From JACCZX01 sp963710675 (lineage in GTDB: Bacteria > Pseudomonadota > Gammaproteobacteria > Burkholderiales > Burkholderiaceae_F): 64,000 nt of DNA. Position 1 is the stretch's first letter, and each line of letters starts with the position of its first letter. Both the position numbers and the translations under genes were made by a program. The notes beneath the pieces were generated by a model that was given only the letters and a program-made list of their open reading frames with translations, had not been told where the DNA came from and did not search any database. Where the stretch lies: contig CAVQBE010000017.1 of NCBI GenBank assembly GCA_963710675.1, positions 1 through 64,000 on the forward strand, given 5' to 3'. Shown in pieces: positions 19,522 to 27,192 of this stretch.

Positions 19522-20690
19522 TGCTTTTTCTCTGCTGCGGCAGCGACGACGCTCTGCGCGGCCTCTGCCATCGTGTCGGCAGAGATAATCGGCAATCCCG
19601 AATCGGCCAACATCTTCTTTCCCAGCTGCTCATTCGTGCCCTTCATGCGCACGACCAGCGGTACCTTCAGTTGCAACGTCCGTGACGCAGCGATTACGCC
19701 TTCTGCAATCACATCGCAGCGCATGATGCCGCCGAAGATGTTTACCAAGATTGCTTTCAGGTTGGGATTGCGAAGCATCAGCTTGAATGCCTCGGTCACC
19801 TTCTGTGGAGTCGCGCCGCCACCGACATCGAGAAAATTCGCGGGTTCGCCGCCGAACAGCTTGATGGCGTCCATCGTTGCCATCGCAAGGCCTGCGCCGT
19901 TGACCATGCAACCGATGTTGCCGTCGAGCTGTATGTAGGACAGATCGAACTTGGACGCTTCAATTTCAGCAGGATCTTCTTCGTCGAAGTCACGCAACGC
20001 CACAATGTCCGGATGCCGGAACAATGCGTTCGAATCGAAATTCATCTTCGAATCGAGCACAATCAATTGCCCATTGCCGGTCAGCACCAGCGGGTTGATC
20101 TCTGCAAGCGACGCGTCGGTTTCCCAAAAGGCCTTGTAAAGTCCTTGAAAAATCTCACGAGCGGCGGGAACACTGGCAGGCGGTATCCCAATCTTGATTG
20201 AGATGTCGTCGGCGTCAAGATCACTCAACCCGAGCGACTGCTCGATATGCACCTTGTGAATCTTTTCCGGCGTATGTGCGGCGACTTCCTCGATGTTGAC
20301 GCCGCCCTCCGAACTTGCAATCAGTGTCACTTGTTGAGTTGCACGATCGACGACCATGCCGACATAAAACTCTTTCTTGATATCGGCGCCTTCCTCGATC
20401 AGCAGCCGGCGCACCTTCTGTCCCGTAGGTCCCGTTTGATGTGTAATCAACTGCATGCCGAGAATTTCCGAGGCTCGCGCGCGCACTTCTTCGATCGAGC
20501 GCGCAACCTTGACACCGCCTCCCTTTCCACGGCCACCCGCATGGATCTGTGCTTTGACGACCCACACGGGGCCGCCCAAATTGCGAGCAGCGTCCACCGC
20601 CTCTTCGACGCTAAAGACCGCCGCGCTGCGAGGCACCGGCATCCCGAAACGACGGAAGATTTCCTTGCCTTGATACTCGTGGATTTTCAT
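19518..20690 (-). CDS. sucC: Succinate-CoA ligase, beta subunit
   Basis: SucC is 390 residues from MKIHEYQGKEIFRRFG. It has the ATP-grasp nucleotide-binding region (VWVKAQIHAGGRGKGGGVK), the Mg-binding stretch AEINPLVLTGNG and the C-terminal CoA-ligase domain with NGAGLAMATMD and VNIFGGIMRCD. The start at 20690 overlaps the stop of the DUF2889 gene. It forms the nucleotide-binding half of the TCA-cycle enzyme with SucD. The frame is intact. Confidence 0.98.
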   Translation of the reverse strand: MKIHEYQGKEIFRRFGMPVPRSAAVFSVEEAVDAARNLGGPVWVVKAQIHAGGRGKGGGVKVARSIEEVRARASEILGMQLITHQTGPTGQKVRRLLIEEGADIKKEFYVGMVVDRATQQVTLIASSEGGVNIEEVAAHTPEKIHKVHIEQSLGLSDLDADDISIKIGIPPASVPAAREIFQGLYKAFWETDASLAEINPLVLTGNGQLIVLDSKMNFDSNALFRHPDIVALRDFDEEDPAEIEASKFDLSYIQLDGNIGCMVNGAGLAMATMDAIKLFGGEPANFLDVGGGATPQKVTEAFKLMLRNPNLKAILVNIFGGIMRCDVIAEGVIAASRTLQLKVPLVVRMKGTNEQLGKKMLADSGLPIISADTMAEAAQSVVAAAAEKKQ

Positions 20691-21223
20691 CGCCTGTACC
20701 AGCGTGGGTAGAACTGCGCGACGGCGGCGCCGTCGGTCCGCAACGCGTGGCAACGATCAAGTTGCCAGGGTTTGACCTCTTCGTTCTGATCTGCGCTTTC
20801 GTGCGTTCTGAAGACTTCCCCTGCAAACGCCTGCACCGCGGCCGTCGGCAGCGCACCCGCGAGTTCCGTCAAATGAGTACAGCCATTGGTGCGACCCAAC
20901 CGCGCGAGCGAAAGCCTGCGAAAGTTTTGCAGCAGATTGAGACCAACCAATTTTGAGTAGTCCGGCTCGATTGCCTCGCATTGGCCGGGGTACGGAACCG
21001 AGCGCGAACGTGCTTCCGCGGCCACGATGTTGTATTGCGTATCTATTGTTATGGTCAGGCCAAGATCGTGGACCGGCTCGCCAACAGGCCTAAGCCCGGT
21101 CGCCAAAACGAAGTCCCGCGCCTTGTTGTCAGTCAGCACGGCTTCGATGTCCCACAAACCATCATCGCGCGCGTAAGCATCAACCTTAATTGAGCGGGTG
21201 TGTACGTGGCGGCGGTTGGGCAT
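20687..21223 (-). CDS. DUF2889 domain protein
   Basis: This protein of 178 residues starts MPNRRHVHTRSIKVDAYARDDGLWDIEA, the usual DUF2889 opening, and contains a conserved GEPVHDLGLTITID stretch and several Cys and His residues (PYPGQCEAIEPDY, GRTNGCTHLTEL). No signal peptide or membrane segment is seen. The function is unknown. It sits between recX and sucC and overlaps the sucC start, an arrangement I recall as common in Burkholderiales, which supports the identification but not a role. Confidence 0.85.
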   Translation of the reverse strand: MPNRRHVHTRSIKVDAYARDDGLWDIEAVLTDNKARDFVLATGLRPVGEPVHDLGLTITIDTQYNIVAAEARSRSVPYPGQCEAIEPDYSKLVGLNLLQNFRRLSLARLGRTNGCTHLTELAGALPTAAVQAFAGEVFRTHESADQNEEVKPWQLDRCHALRTDGAAVAQFYPRWYRR

Positions 21224-21240
21224 GCGGATCCGAACGACAA

Positions 21241-21270
21241 CGGGCCGCACCTACGATGTGGTGCGGCCCG
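21241..21270 (-). other. Long hairpin in the recX-DUF2889 gap
   Basis: An 11-bp perfect stem (CGGGCCGCACC/GGTGCGGCCCG) encloses an 8-base loop. It lies between the recX stop (21332) and the DUF2889 start (21223). There is no T-tract on either side. It may end or attenuate recA-recX transcription before the DUF2889-sucCD genes. Confidence 0.45.
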
Positions 21271-21331
21271 TCGAAGAATCTAACACAGGAGATTTGGACG
21301 GCCGCGCTGTTTGCTGTGACCGCTGCGGGGA

Positions 21332-21751
21332 TTACTTCGTGTCTATTCGCCCCTGCAAGACTCGGCAAATCGCATCATGTGAAAACCCGCGCGACTGCAG
21401 GAAGCGAGCCTGCTTCGCACGCTCCGCAGCAGAGGAAGGCAGCTCGGCAAACCGCTTCGATCTCACCAAGTTAGCGCGCGAGACCTCGGTGCCGGATAGT
21501 TTGGCGAGTGCCGCCGCGCTCAAATCGTCGGCAATCCCAAAGCGCCGCAGGTCGTAGCGGATGCGAGCATCGCCGAAGCGCTGCGAGCGGCTGCGAGCCA
21601 ACGCACCCGCAAAGCGCTCATCCGATAACAGGCCGTTGCGGTCCAGCTCTGCTAGGACTCGATTGACCTCTCCAAGCTCATCGTCTTCGCGAACGTACCG
21701 CATGAGTTTGCGAGAAAGCTCGGCGCGGCTGTGGTCGCGCCGAGCGAGCAA
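21332..21751 (-). CDS. recX: Regulatory protein RecX
   Basis: This small, basic, helical protein has tandem RecX repeats: LLARRDHSRAELSRKL, LDRNGLLSDERFAGALARSRSQRFG and RARFLQSRGFSHDAICRVL. RecX binds and limits RecA filaments. It lies 67 bases after recA and should share the recA transcript. The start is unclear. TTG 21751 gives 139 residues, but the frame stays open upstream with RecX-like sequence (SLLSRAIA) back to the recA end without ATG or GTG. A missed indel or an unusual start is therefore likely. Confidence 0.88.
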   Translation of the reverse strand: MLARRDHSRAELSRKLMRYVREDDELGEVNRVLAELDRNGLLSDERFAGALARSRSQRFGDARIRYDLRRFGIADDLSAAALAKLSGTEVSRANLVRSKRFAELPSSAAERAKQARFLQSRGFSHDAICRVLQGRIDTK

Positions 21752-21818
21752 CGCGATTGCTCGACTAAGGAGGCTCTTCTCCGGCCTGATTCGTTGACGT
21801 CCCGTATTCGTATCGGGA

Positions 21819-22869
21819 TCACTCCGCCGTAACGGCCACGCCCCTTACAGCCACACCCTTGTTCTCGCGAATGCGATTTTCGATCTCGAGCGCCATTTCG
21901 GGATGCGCACGCAAAAACTCACGCGCGTTATCTTTGCCCTGACCAATGCGATCGCCGTTATAGCTGTACCAGGCACCTGACTTCTCGACAATGTTGAGCT
22001 CGGCACCCAAATCGACGATCTCGCCGTGACGCGAAATGCCCTCGCCATAAAGGATGTCGAAGTTGGCCTGCTTGAAGGGTGGCGCTACCTTGTTCTTGAC
22101 GACCTTGACCTTGGTTTCAGAGCCGATCACTTCGTCACCTTTTTTGATCGAGCCGATTCGGCGAATGTCGAGCCGAACCGACGCGTAAAACTTCAGGGCA
22201 TTGCCACCGGTGGTGGTTTCCGGGCTACCAAACATCACGCCGATCTTCATGCGGATCTGATTAATAAAGACCACCATGCAGTTGGTGCGGTTGATATTCG
22301 CCGTCAACTTGCGCAACGCCTGCGACATCAGCCTCGCTTGAAGACCCGGCAGTGAATCTCCCATTTCGCCTTCGATTTCCGCCTTGGGCGTCAATGCGGC
22401 GACCGAGTCGATGACGATCAGGTCGACCGAGCCCGAGCGCACCAGTGCATCGGTAATTTCCAACGCCTGCTCGCCGGTGTCCGGTTGTGAAATCAGCAGC
22501 TCCTGCAGATTGACTCCGAGCTTTTGCGCGTACTGAACGTCGAGCGCGTGTTCGGCGTCGATAAACGCGCAGGTGCCGCCAATTTTCTGCATCTCGGCGA
22601 TGACCTGCAGCGTCAAAGTGGTCTTACCCGACGACTCGGGACCGTAAACCTCGATCACCCGGCCCTCGCGGGAGCCCGCCAATACCCAACGCGATGTCGA
22701 GACCCAACGAACCGGTCGATACGACCTCAATGTCGTCGGCGACTTCGCCGTCCGCCATGCGCATGATCGAGCCCTTGCCGAACTGCTTTTCGATCTGCGC
22801 CAATGCCGCGGCTAACGCCTTCTGCCGCTCCTTGCTGTCCGACACCAAAAGACTCCTTCCATCATCCAT
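21819..22869 (-). CDS. recA: Recombinase RecA, interrupted by a one-base insertion
   Basis: The N-terminus (MDDGRSLLVSDSKERQ, IEKQFGKGSIMRM, LGLDIALGIGGLPRG) is in one frame. From RVIEVYGPESSGKTTL (Walker A) to the acidic end (VAVTAE) it is in another. The break is at 22661-22662: the plus strand reads ACCCGGCCCTCG where the expected codons need ACCCGCCCTCG, one G fewer. Removing it restores a normal protein of about 349 residues. RecA forms ssDNA filaments for recombination and LexA cleavage. Two LexA boxes lie upstream. Because the rest is perfectly conserved, the insertion is almost surely a sequencing error. Confidence 0.96.
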
Positions 22870-22905
22870 CACCGCCTCCGCTGTACTCGATTGACCTGAC
22901 TACTG

Positions 22906-22921
22906 CTGTAAATAATTACAG
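22906..22921 (-). promoter_or_regulatory. LexA (SOS) box, proximal
   Basis: The 16-mer CTGTAAATAATTACAG fits the CTGT-N8-ACAG LexA consensus. It lies 37 bases before the recA ATG, and its centre is 20 bp (two helical turns) from the distal box. Confidence 0.85.
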
Positions 22922-22925
22922 CGCA

Positions 22926-22941
22926 CTGTAAATACATACAG
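22926..22941 (-). promoter_or_regulatory. LexA (SOS) box, distal
   Basis: The 16-mer CTGTAAATACATACAG fits the LexA consensus, with flanking bases also matching TACTGTATG. A TTGACT -35-like hexamer lies just upstream on the minus strand (22949-22954), so LexA bound here would block polymerase at the recA promoter. Confidence 0.9.
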
Positions 22942-23092
22942 TACTAAAAGTCAACCGATTTGTAGCGGCCGCGTACGCCAAAACCCGGCGCAACGCAGTG
23001 AGCATAACAATGGGTGTGCGTTAAATAACTCTCGGACCACGATTGGTTTGCTCGTGTCCAAGCGCTCCGGCATAATGTTTGGCTGCATTTCC

Positions 23093-23168
23093 GGGTCGTT
23101 AGCTCAGTCGGTAGAGCAGCGGACTTTTAATCCGTTGGTCGGCAGTTCGAGCCTGCCACGACCTACCA
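23093..23168 (+). tRNA. tRNA-Lys (UUU anticodon)
   Basis: A 76-base cloverleaf with encoded CCA. The acceptor stem GGGTCGT pairs with ACGACCT. The D-arm is AGCTCAGTCGGTAGAGC. The anticodon stem GCGGA/TCCGT encloses loop CTTTTAA with anticodon TTT at 23126-23128. The T-arm is GGCAG-TTCGAGC-CTGCC. The first acceptor pair is G-U. Confidence 0.98.
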
Positions 23169-23397
23169 CCGCTCATGAAGCCTAAGCCTACGAAACACCC
23201 CTCGACAGCCAGTTGGTTTTCGAGTAGGCTCCCTGCCGCATTCGCTTCAAGTCCAGTACCCTTCGACTCGTCTTACCTCATCGCTAGCTGTTGTTGCTTG
23301 ATGGTCTTGGCAGTTCCCCCGGTTACGTTGCTTGATCCGCTTGCATGCGTGGAGCGTCATGTCGACGCGCGCGCGATTTTTTAGGAACGTAATCAAA

Positions 23398-23601
23398 ATG
23401 GCTAGTGGCAAAGTTAAGTGGTTCAACGAGTCCAAGGGTTTTGGCTTCATTACCCCGGACGGTGGCGGCGCCGATCTGTTCGCGCATTACAGCGAGATCG
23501 TCGGCAGCGGCTTCAAGACATTGACCGAAAATCAGCAGGTCGAGTTTGTGGTCAAGCAGGGTCCCAAGGGCCCGCAGGCCTCACAAATCCGGCCGATGTA
23601 A
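23398..23601 (+). CDS. Cold-shock domain protein (CspA family)
   Basis: A 67-residue single cold-shock domain starts MASGKVKWFNESKGFGFI, with RNP1 (KGFGFI) and RNP2-like (DLFAHY) surfaces, then QQVEFVVKQGPKGPQA. Such proteins bind single-stranded RNA and act as RNA chaperones. ATG 23398 fits the family N-terminus, with TAGGAACG upstream. The 229 bases between the tRNA and this gene hold no other gene and may be a long regulatory leader, as in other csp genes (inference). A strong terminator follows. Confidence 0.95.
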   Translation: MASGKVKWFNESKGFGFITPDGGGADLFAHYSEIVGSGFKTLTENQQVEFVVKQGPKGPQASQIRPM

Positions 23602-23619
23602 TTTAAGGGCATCAATTGA

Positions 23620-23645
23620 AACCGCGGCTCGCCGCGGTTTTTTTT
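23620..23645 (+). terminator. Rho-independent terminator of the cold-shock gene
   Basis: An 8-bp stem (AACCGCGG/CCGCGGTT, loop CTCG) is followed by an eight-T run reaching 23645. It lies 18 bases after the csp stop. The reverse strand has only three T residues after the stem, so it may serve pldA weakly. Confidence 0.92.
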
Positions 23646-23653
23646 CGCGCTCG

Positions 23654-24736
23654 CTAGTACCAGCTGCCGATAGAGATGCCAACACCAATCGCGTTCTTGC
23701 GAAAGTTGTAGTCGATCAACGTGTCACCGTAGCCGGTGAAGAACTGTACATAGCCACGCAAGAACTCGCCGAGAGGAAAACGATAGTCGATCTGCGCCGA
23801 GCCCCAGCTTGGGTTTCGCTTGAAGGTTGTCCGCAACCGCAGTGCGGTTGAGCTGTCATTTCTCCAGCGATAAAACGCCAAAAACTCTGCGCGACCGATG
23901 TAATCTTCAATGTCCGGGTTGTCATCCTTTGAGGCATCCTCGTCGATGCGATGCCAGGCTTTTGCGGTGAACACAAAACGGTCGCGCTCAAAACCCGCCA
24001 ACAGATAGACACGGTTCCAACTTCGCGATAGGGGTAACTCGCGGCCGTTGGATTGATGCACAAGTCCGGCACCCAGCAGCCGTCCGCGCATCCCGAGGAT
24101 CGAATAATTCGTCGGCCAGATCCACATCACCTCGGGCTCGAAGTCCGAGCTGCGAAACTCGCGCGAGACATCCGAGTTGTAGATCTGCCAGAAGCTCAGC
24201 TGCGTATAGCCGAGCCAGACGTCGGATGGCGTACCAAACAGTTCCTCGACGAGCTTCATCTTGAAGCTCAACTGAAACGCCGCTTCCGTTTGGTTGTAAT
24301 CAGCGCCGACTGGTGCGGCTGCTCGCGTGGGCGATTGTGGATTACGGTTGATGCCATCAGCCCAGTAGACGGGCAGTAAATAATTTGGACGGTAGTACGT
24401 GAACTTGAAGGTCCCGTATTTATCTTCCTTCTCCAGTTCCCACCGTTGCGAGAGCAGCGAGCGGTCTTCGGCGGCAACACCGGTTGGCTTCAGTGCGGTA
24501 CGTGGATCATCGCGATCGAGCGGTGCTGGCAGCGGGGGCGTAGGAAGCGACGGCGGAGCAAGCCGTTGCGCAGCCCCCGCGAGGTCGTCATAGCAACGCA
24601 AGCGGTCGGTTGCGTCAACGATTTCGCGGCACTTGATAAGCAAATCGTCTTGGTTGGTCTGCGCAAGCACGTCAAGCGAAGCGCCCATTACCGCCAAAGC
24701 GATTGCATACCTCAGATCAAGCACCGGCGCCCACAT
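23654..24736 (-). CDS. pldA: Outer-membrane phospholipase A (PldA)
   Basis: The protein has a signal peptide (MWAPVLDLRYAIALAVMGASLDVLAQ), a Cys-containing periplasmic extension and then a 12-stranded-barrel domain. The domain holds YTQLSFWQIYN, the active-site HQSNG (His-x-Ser) and SRSWNRVYL with the Asn of the catalytic triad. It ends in IGVGISIGSWY, an aromatic C-terminal beta-signal. PldA hydrolyses phospholipids in the outer leaflet when dimerised with Ca2+. ATG 24736 is chosen for the signal peptide. It overlaps the end of the hydroxylase gene by 20 bases, so the two are probably co-transcribed. Confidence 0.9.
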   Translation of the reverse strand: MWAPVLDLRYAIALAVMGASLDVLAQTNQDDLLIKCREIVDATDRLRCYDDLAGAAQRLAPPSLPTPPLPAPLDRDDPRTALKPTGVAAEDRSLLSQRWELEKEDKYGTFKFTYYRPNYLLPVYWADGINRNPQSPTRAAAPVGADYNQTEAAFQLSFKMKLVEELFGTPSDVWLGYTQLSFWQIYNSDVSREFRSSDFEPEVMWIWPTNYSILGMRGRLLGAGLVHQSNGRELPLSRSWNRVYLLAGFERDRFVFTAKAWHRIDEDASKDDNPDIEDYIGRAEFLAFYRWRNDSSTALRLRTTFKRNPSWGSAQIDYRFPLGEFLRGYVQFFTGYGDTLIDYNFRKNAIGVGISIGSWY

Positions 24737-25637
24737 ACGGAAGTTGACGAAACCATTTGGTGGCGATCCATTTTTCGCCGCTGCCGACCGGGCTGCCACC
24801 GTGCAGTGTGCGGACGTCCAGTGCGCCCGCTTCGTCGCAGTATGCGAAGTACACCGCGTGACCTTTGCGCGGCAGTACATCTAGCCCGATCTCAGGAAAC
24901 ACCGTGGAGCCGCCGCACGTCACGTCATTCAGATACATGATCAGCGTTGCGATGCGCTGTCCGCCCTGCGCAAGAACTTCCTTGTTTCCCGGGTGGGCCG
25001 GATCGAAATAATCGTAATGCGGTTTGTATTCGCCACCCGGCTTGTAATGGAGAACCTGGATCGGCTCGCCTTGTTCGATCGGACAATCGACGAGCTCGGC
25101 AATCCGCTTTTCGATTCGCTGCAACAGCTCGTTCTCACCGCGCTTGAAATATGTGCCTGAGCTCGTGCGATGCGGGTGAACGTCGTATGCACCGGTGCTG
25201 GCATTCACGACGCTCGAGCGCTGCAGCTTGTCGCGCGACTGGCTGATCAGCAGATCACACTCTTCGTCGGACAGTAGATTACCGAACAGAACCACGCGCG
25301 GCGATTCAATGACGAACAGCATCTGAACGGCACGATCTGGTGTCTGAAGACTGTTCGGCATCTCAGCAAGCTGCATGCTCAGGGGCCGCGATGGCTGAGG
25401 TGTTGAGGCGGTCTCGGAAGCAGCACTACCGTCGATCGCCACATCAACTACGACCGGCGCCTCAGGTTGCTTCTGCTTCGGCGGCTTGCGCCAGGCGGCA
25501 TCGACTGCAGAGCGCGCGTACTGCGCGTCGTACTTCGCATCGACCAGGGCCTGAATGACCGCGTCCTGTGCAAAATTGCGCTCCTGCATCGTGCGCAACC
25601 ACTCCTGCAGCGCCTCGGGAATCTGATCGAATTTCAC
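24717..25637 (-). CDS. Prolyl 4-hydroxylase-like Fe(II)/2-oxoglutarate dioxygenase
   Basis: This protein of about 306 residues has an N-terminal helical region (ALQEWLRTMQERNFAQDAVIQALVDAKY) and a C-terminal double-stranded beta-helix. The latter holds the iron-binding HYDYFDP (His-x-Asp), the distal His in TLHGGSPV and the 2-oxoglutarate-binding Lys in SGEKWIATKW. YLNDV and GGSTVFPE are typical of the P4H alpha-subunit family. It hydroxylates a protein or peptide side chain; the target is unknown. GTG 25637 is chosen because the frame upstream is antisense to gabD. It overlaps the pldA start. Confidence 0.85.
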   Translation of the reverse strand: MKFDQIPEALQEWLRTMQERNFAQDAVIQALVDAKYDAQYARSAVDAAWRKPPKQKQPEAPVVVDVAIDGSAASETASTPQPSRPLSMQLAEMPNSLQTPDRAVQMLFVIESPRVVLFGNLLSDEECDLLISQSRDKLQRSSVVNASTGAYDVHPHRTSSGTYFKRGENELLQRIEKRIAELVDCPIEQGEPIQVLHYKPGGEYKPHYDYFDPAHPGNKEVLAQGGQRIATLIMYLNDVTCGGSTVFPEIGLDVLPRKGHAVYFAYCDEAGALDVRTLHGGSPVGSGEKWIATKWFRQLPYVGAGA

Positions 25638-25671
25638 GCTTCGGAGTTTAGCCGTCGACAGCAGTATTCTT

Positions 25672-25688
25672 AGCACCTGACAGGTGCT
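25672..25688. promoter_or_regulatory. 17-bp perfect palindrome between P4H and gabD
   Basis: AGCACCTG-A-CAGGTGCT is a perfect inverted repeat in the 66-base divergent gap, 16 bases before the gabD ATG. It could be a repressor operator or a leader hairpin; no cognate regulator gene is adjacent. Confidence 0.55.
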
Positions 25689-25703
25689 CGCTTGGGAGTT
25701 CAT

Positions 25704-27185
25704 ATGCTGCAGAAAGTAGGTTTGCCATCGTTGGCCGACGGCGCGTTGCTGAAGACTGATGCGTACATCGCCGGCGAGTGGACGCCGGCATCGTCGCGCG
25801 GACGCTTTGCAGTGCTTAATCCTGCGGACGGCGTCGAGATTGCGAAAGTGGCGAACTGCAAAGCCGCCGAGGCGCAGCGCGCGATTGACGCTGCGCGCGA
25901 CGCCCTGCCCGCCTGGCGCGCAAAGACCGCCAAGGAGCGTGCGGCCGCGATGCGGCGCTGGTTCGATCTGATCATCGCGCACCAGGAAGACCTGGCGAAA
26001 CTGATGACGGCCGAGCAAGGCAAGCCGATGACGGAGAGTCGTGGCGAGGTCGCCTATGGCGCGTCGTTCATTGAATGGTTTGCCGAAGAGGCCAAGCGCA
26101 TTTATGGCGACACGATTCCGACGACGGCCGATGACAAGCGACTGATGGTATGGAAGGAGCCGGTCGGGGTGTGTGCAGCCATCACACCCTGGAACTTTCC
26201 AGTGGCGATGATCACCCGCAAGGTTGCACCGGCGATTGCAGCGGGATGCACAGTGATCGTCAAACCTGCTGAGCAAACACCGCTGTCGGCACTGGCGTTG
26301 GCCGAGCTTGCGCAGCGCGCGGGTTTTCCTGCCGGCGTTTTCAACGTCGTGCCCGCGGACGAATCGAACTCGATTGCAGTAGGCAAGGCATGGTGCGAGT
26401 CAGACATCGTGCGCAAGCTGTCGTTTACCGGGTCGACTGCGGTGGGTCGAATCCTGATGCAGCAAAGCGCGCCGACATTGAAAAAACTTTCCCTGGAACT
26501 GGGTGGCAACGCACCGTTCATCGCATTTGAAGACGCTGCAGTCGATGCCGCGGTTGAAGGCGCAGTGGCATCGAAGTATCGCAATGCGGGCCAGACGTGC
26601 GTGTGTACCAACCGCTTCTACGTACACGAGAAGATCTATGACGAGTTCGTGCAGAAGCTTGCAGCGAAGGCCGCCCAGCTAAAAGTGGGCTCGGGCTTTG
26701 AGGCCGGTGTTCAGCAAGGCCCTTTGATCGATACGAATGCGCTGAAGAAAGTCGAGCAGCACGTGGCCGACGCAACGAAGCACGGCGCGAGCGTAGTCAC
26801 GGGCGGCGAGCGCCATGCGCTCGGCGGTACCTTTTACCAGCCTACCGTGCTGGCTAATGTGACGAGCAAGATGCTGCTGACGCGCGAAGAGACCTTTGGC
26901 CCCGTCGCACCCGTGTTTCGGTTTTCGGACGACGAGGAGGCGATTGCGGCAGCAAACGCCAGCGAGTTTGGGCTGGCCGCCTATTTCTATTCGCGTGATG
27001 TATCGCGTGTGTTTCGTGTGGCCGAGGCGCTCGAATACGGCATGGTCGCCGTCAACACCGGATTGATGTCGAACGAGGTTTCACCGTTCGGTGGTATCAA
27101 ACAGTCGGGATTCGGACGCGAAGGTTCGAAGTACGGCATCGAGGAGTATCTGGTCACCAAGTACGTATGTATCGGCGGTATCTAG
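25704..27185 (+). CDS. gabD: NAD(P)-dependent succinate-semialdehyde dehydrogenase
   Basis: This protein of about 493 residues of the aldehyde dehydrogenase superfamily closely resembles GabD. It has TPWNFPVAMITRKVAPA, the coenzyme loop FTGSTAVGRIL, catalytic Glu in LELGGNAPFIAF, the nucleophile Cys in YRNAGQTCVCTNR and the C-terminal ETFGPVAPVF and SPFGGIKQSGFGREGS. It oxidises succinate semialdehyde to succinate in GABA-type catabolism. ATG 25704 follows GGGAG at 25694-25698. No GABA transaminase is nearby; sucCD are about 4 kb away but on another transcript. Confidence 0.93.
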   Translation: MLQKVGLPSLADGALLKTDAYIAGEWTPASSRGRFAVLNPADGVEIAKVANCKAAEAQRAIDAARDALPAWRAKTAKERAAAMRRWFDLIIAHQEDLAKLMTAEQGKPMTESRGEVAYGASFIEWFAEEAKRIYGDTIPTTADDKRLMVWKEPVGVCAAITPWNFPVAMITRKVAPAIAAGCTVIVKPAEQTPLSALALAELAQRAGFPAGVFNVVPADESNSIAVGKAWCESDIVRKLSFTGSTAVGRILMQQSAPTLKKLSLELGGNAPFIAFEDAAVDAAVEGAVASKYRNAGQTCVCTNRFYVHEKIYDEFVQKLAAKAAQLKVGSGFEAGVQQGPLIDTNALKKVEQHVADATKHGASVVTGGERHALGGTFYQPTVLANVTSKMLLTREETFGPVAPVFRFSDDEEAIAAANASEFGLAAYFYSRDVSRVFRVAEALEYGMVAVNTGLMSNEVSPFGGIKQSGFGREGSKYGIEEYLVTKYVCIGGI

Positions 27186-27192
27186 CCGGCGT

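Noticed and set aside
19078..19938. Plus-strand frame opposite sucD and sucC
   Set aside because: Antisense shadow of two well-conserved TCA-cycle genes.
23169..23397. Short frames between tRNA-Lys and the cold-shock gene
   Set aside because: No ribosome-binding site or family similarity; better read as leader or intergenic sequence.
24737..24880. 48-codon upstream extension of pldA
   Set aside because: It lies inside the hydroxylase gene and precedes a good signal peptide at ATG 24736.
25638..26276. N-terminal extension of the prolyl-hydroxylase frame into gabD
   Set aside because: The extra 213 codons are antisense to gabD; GTG 25637 begins the family-like part.
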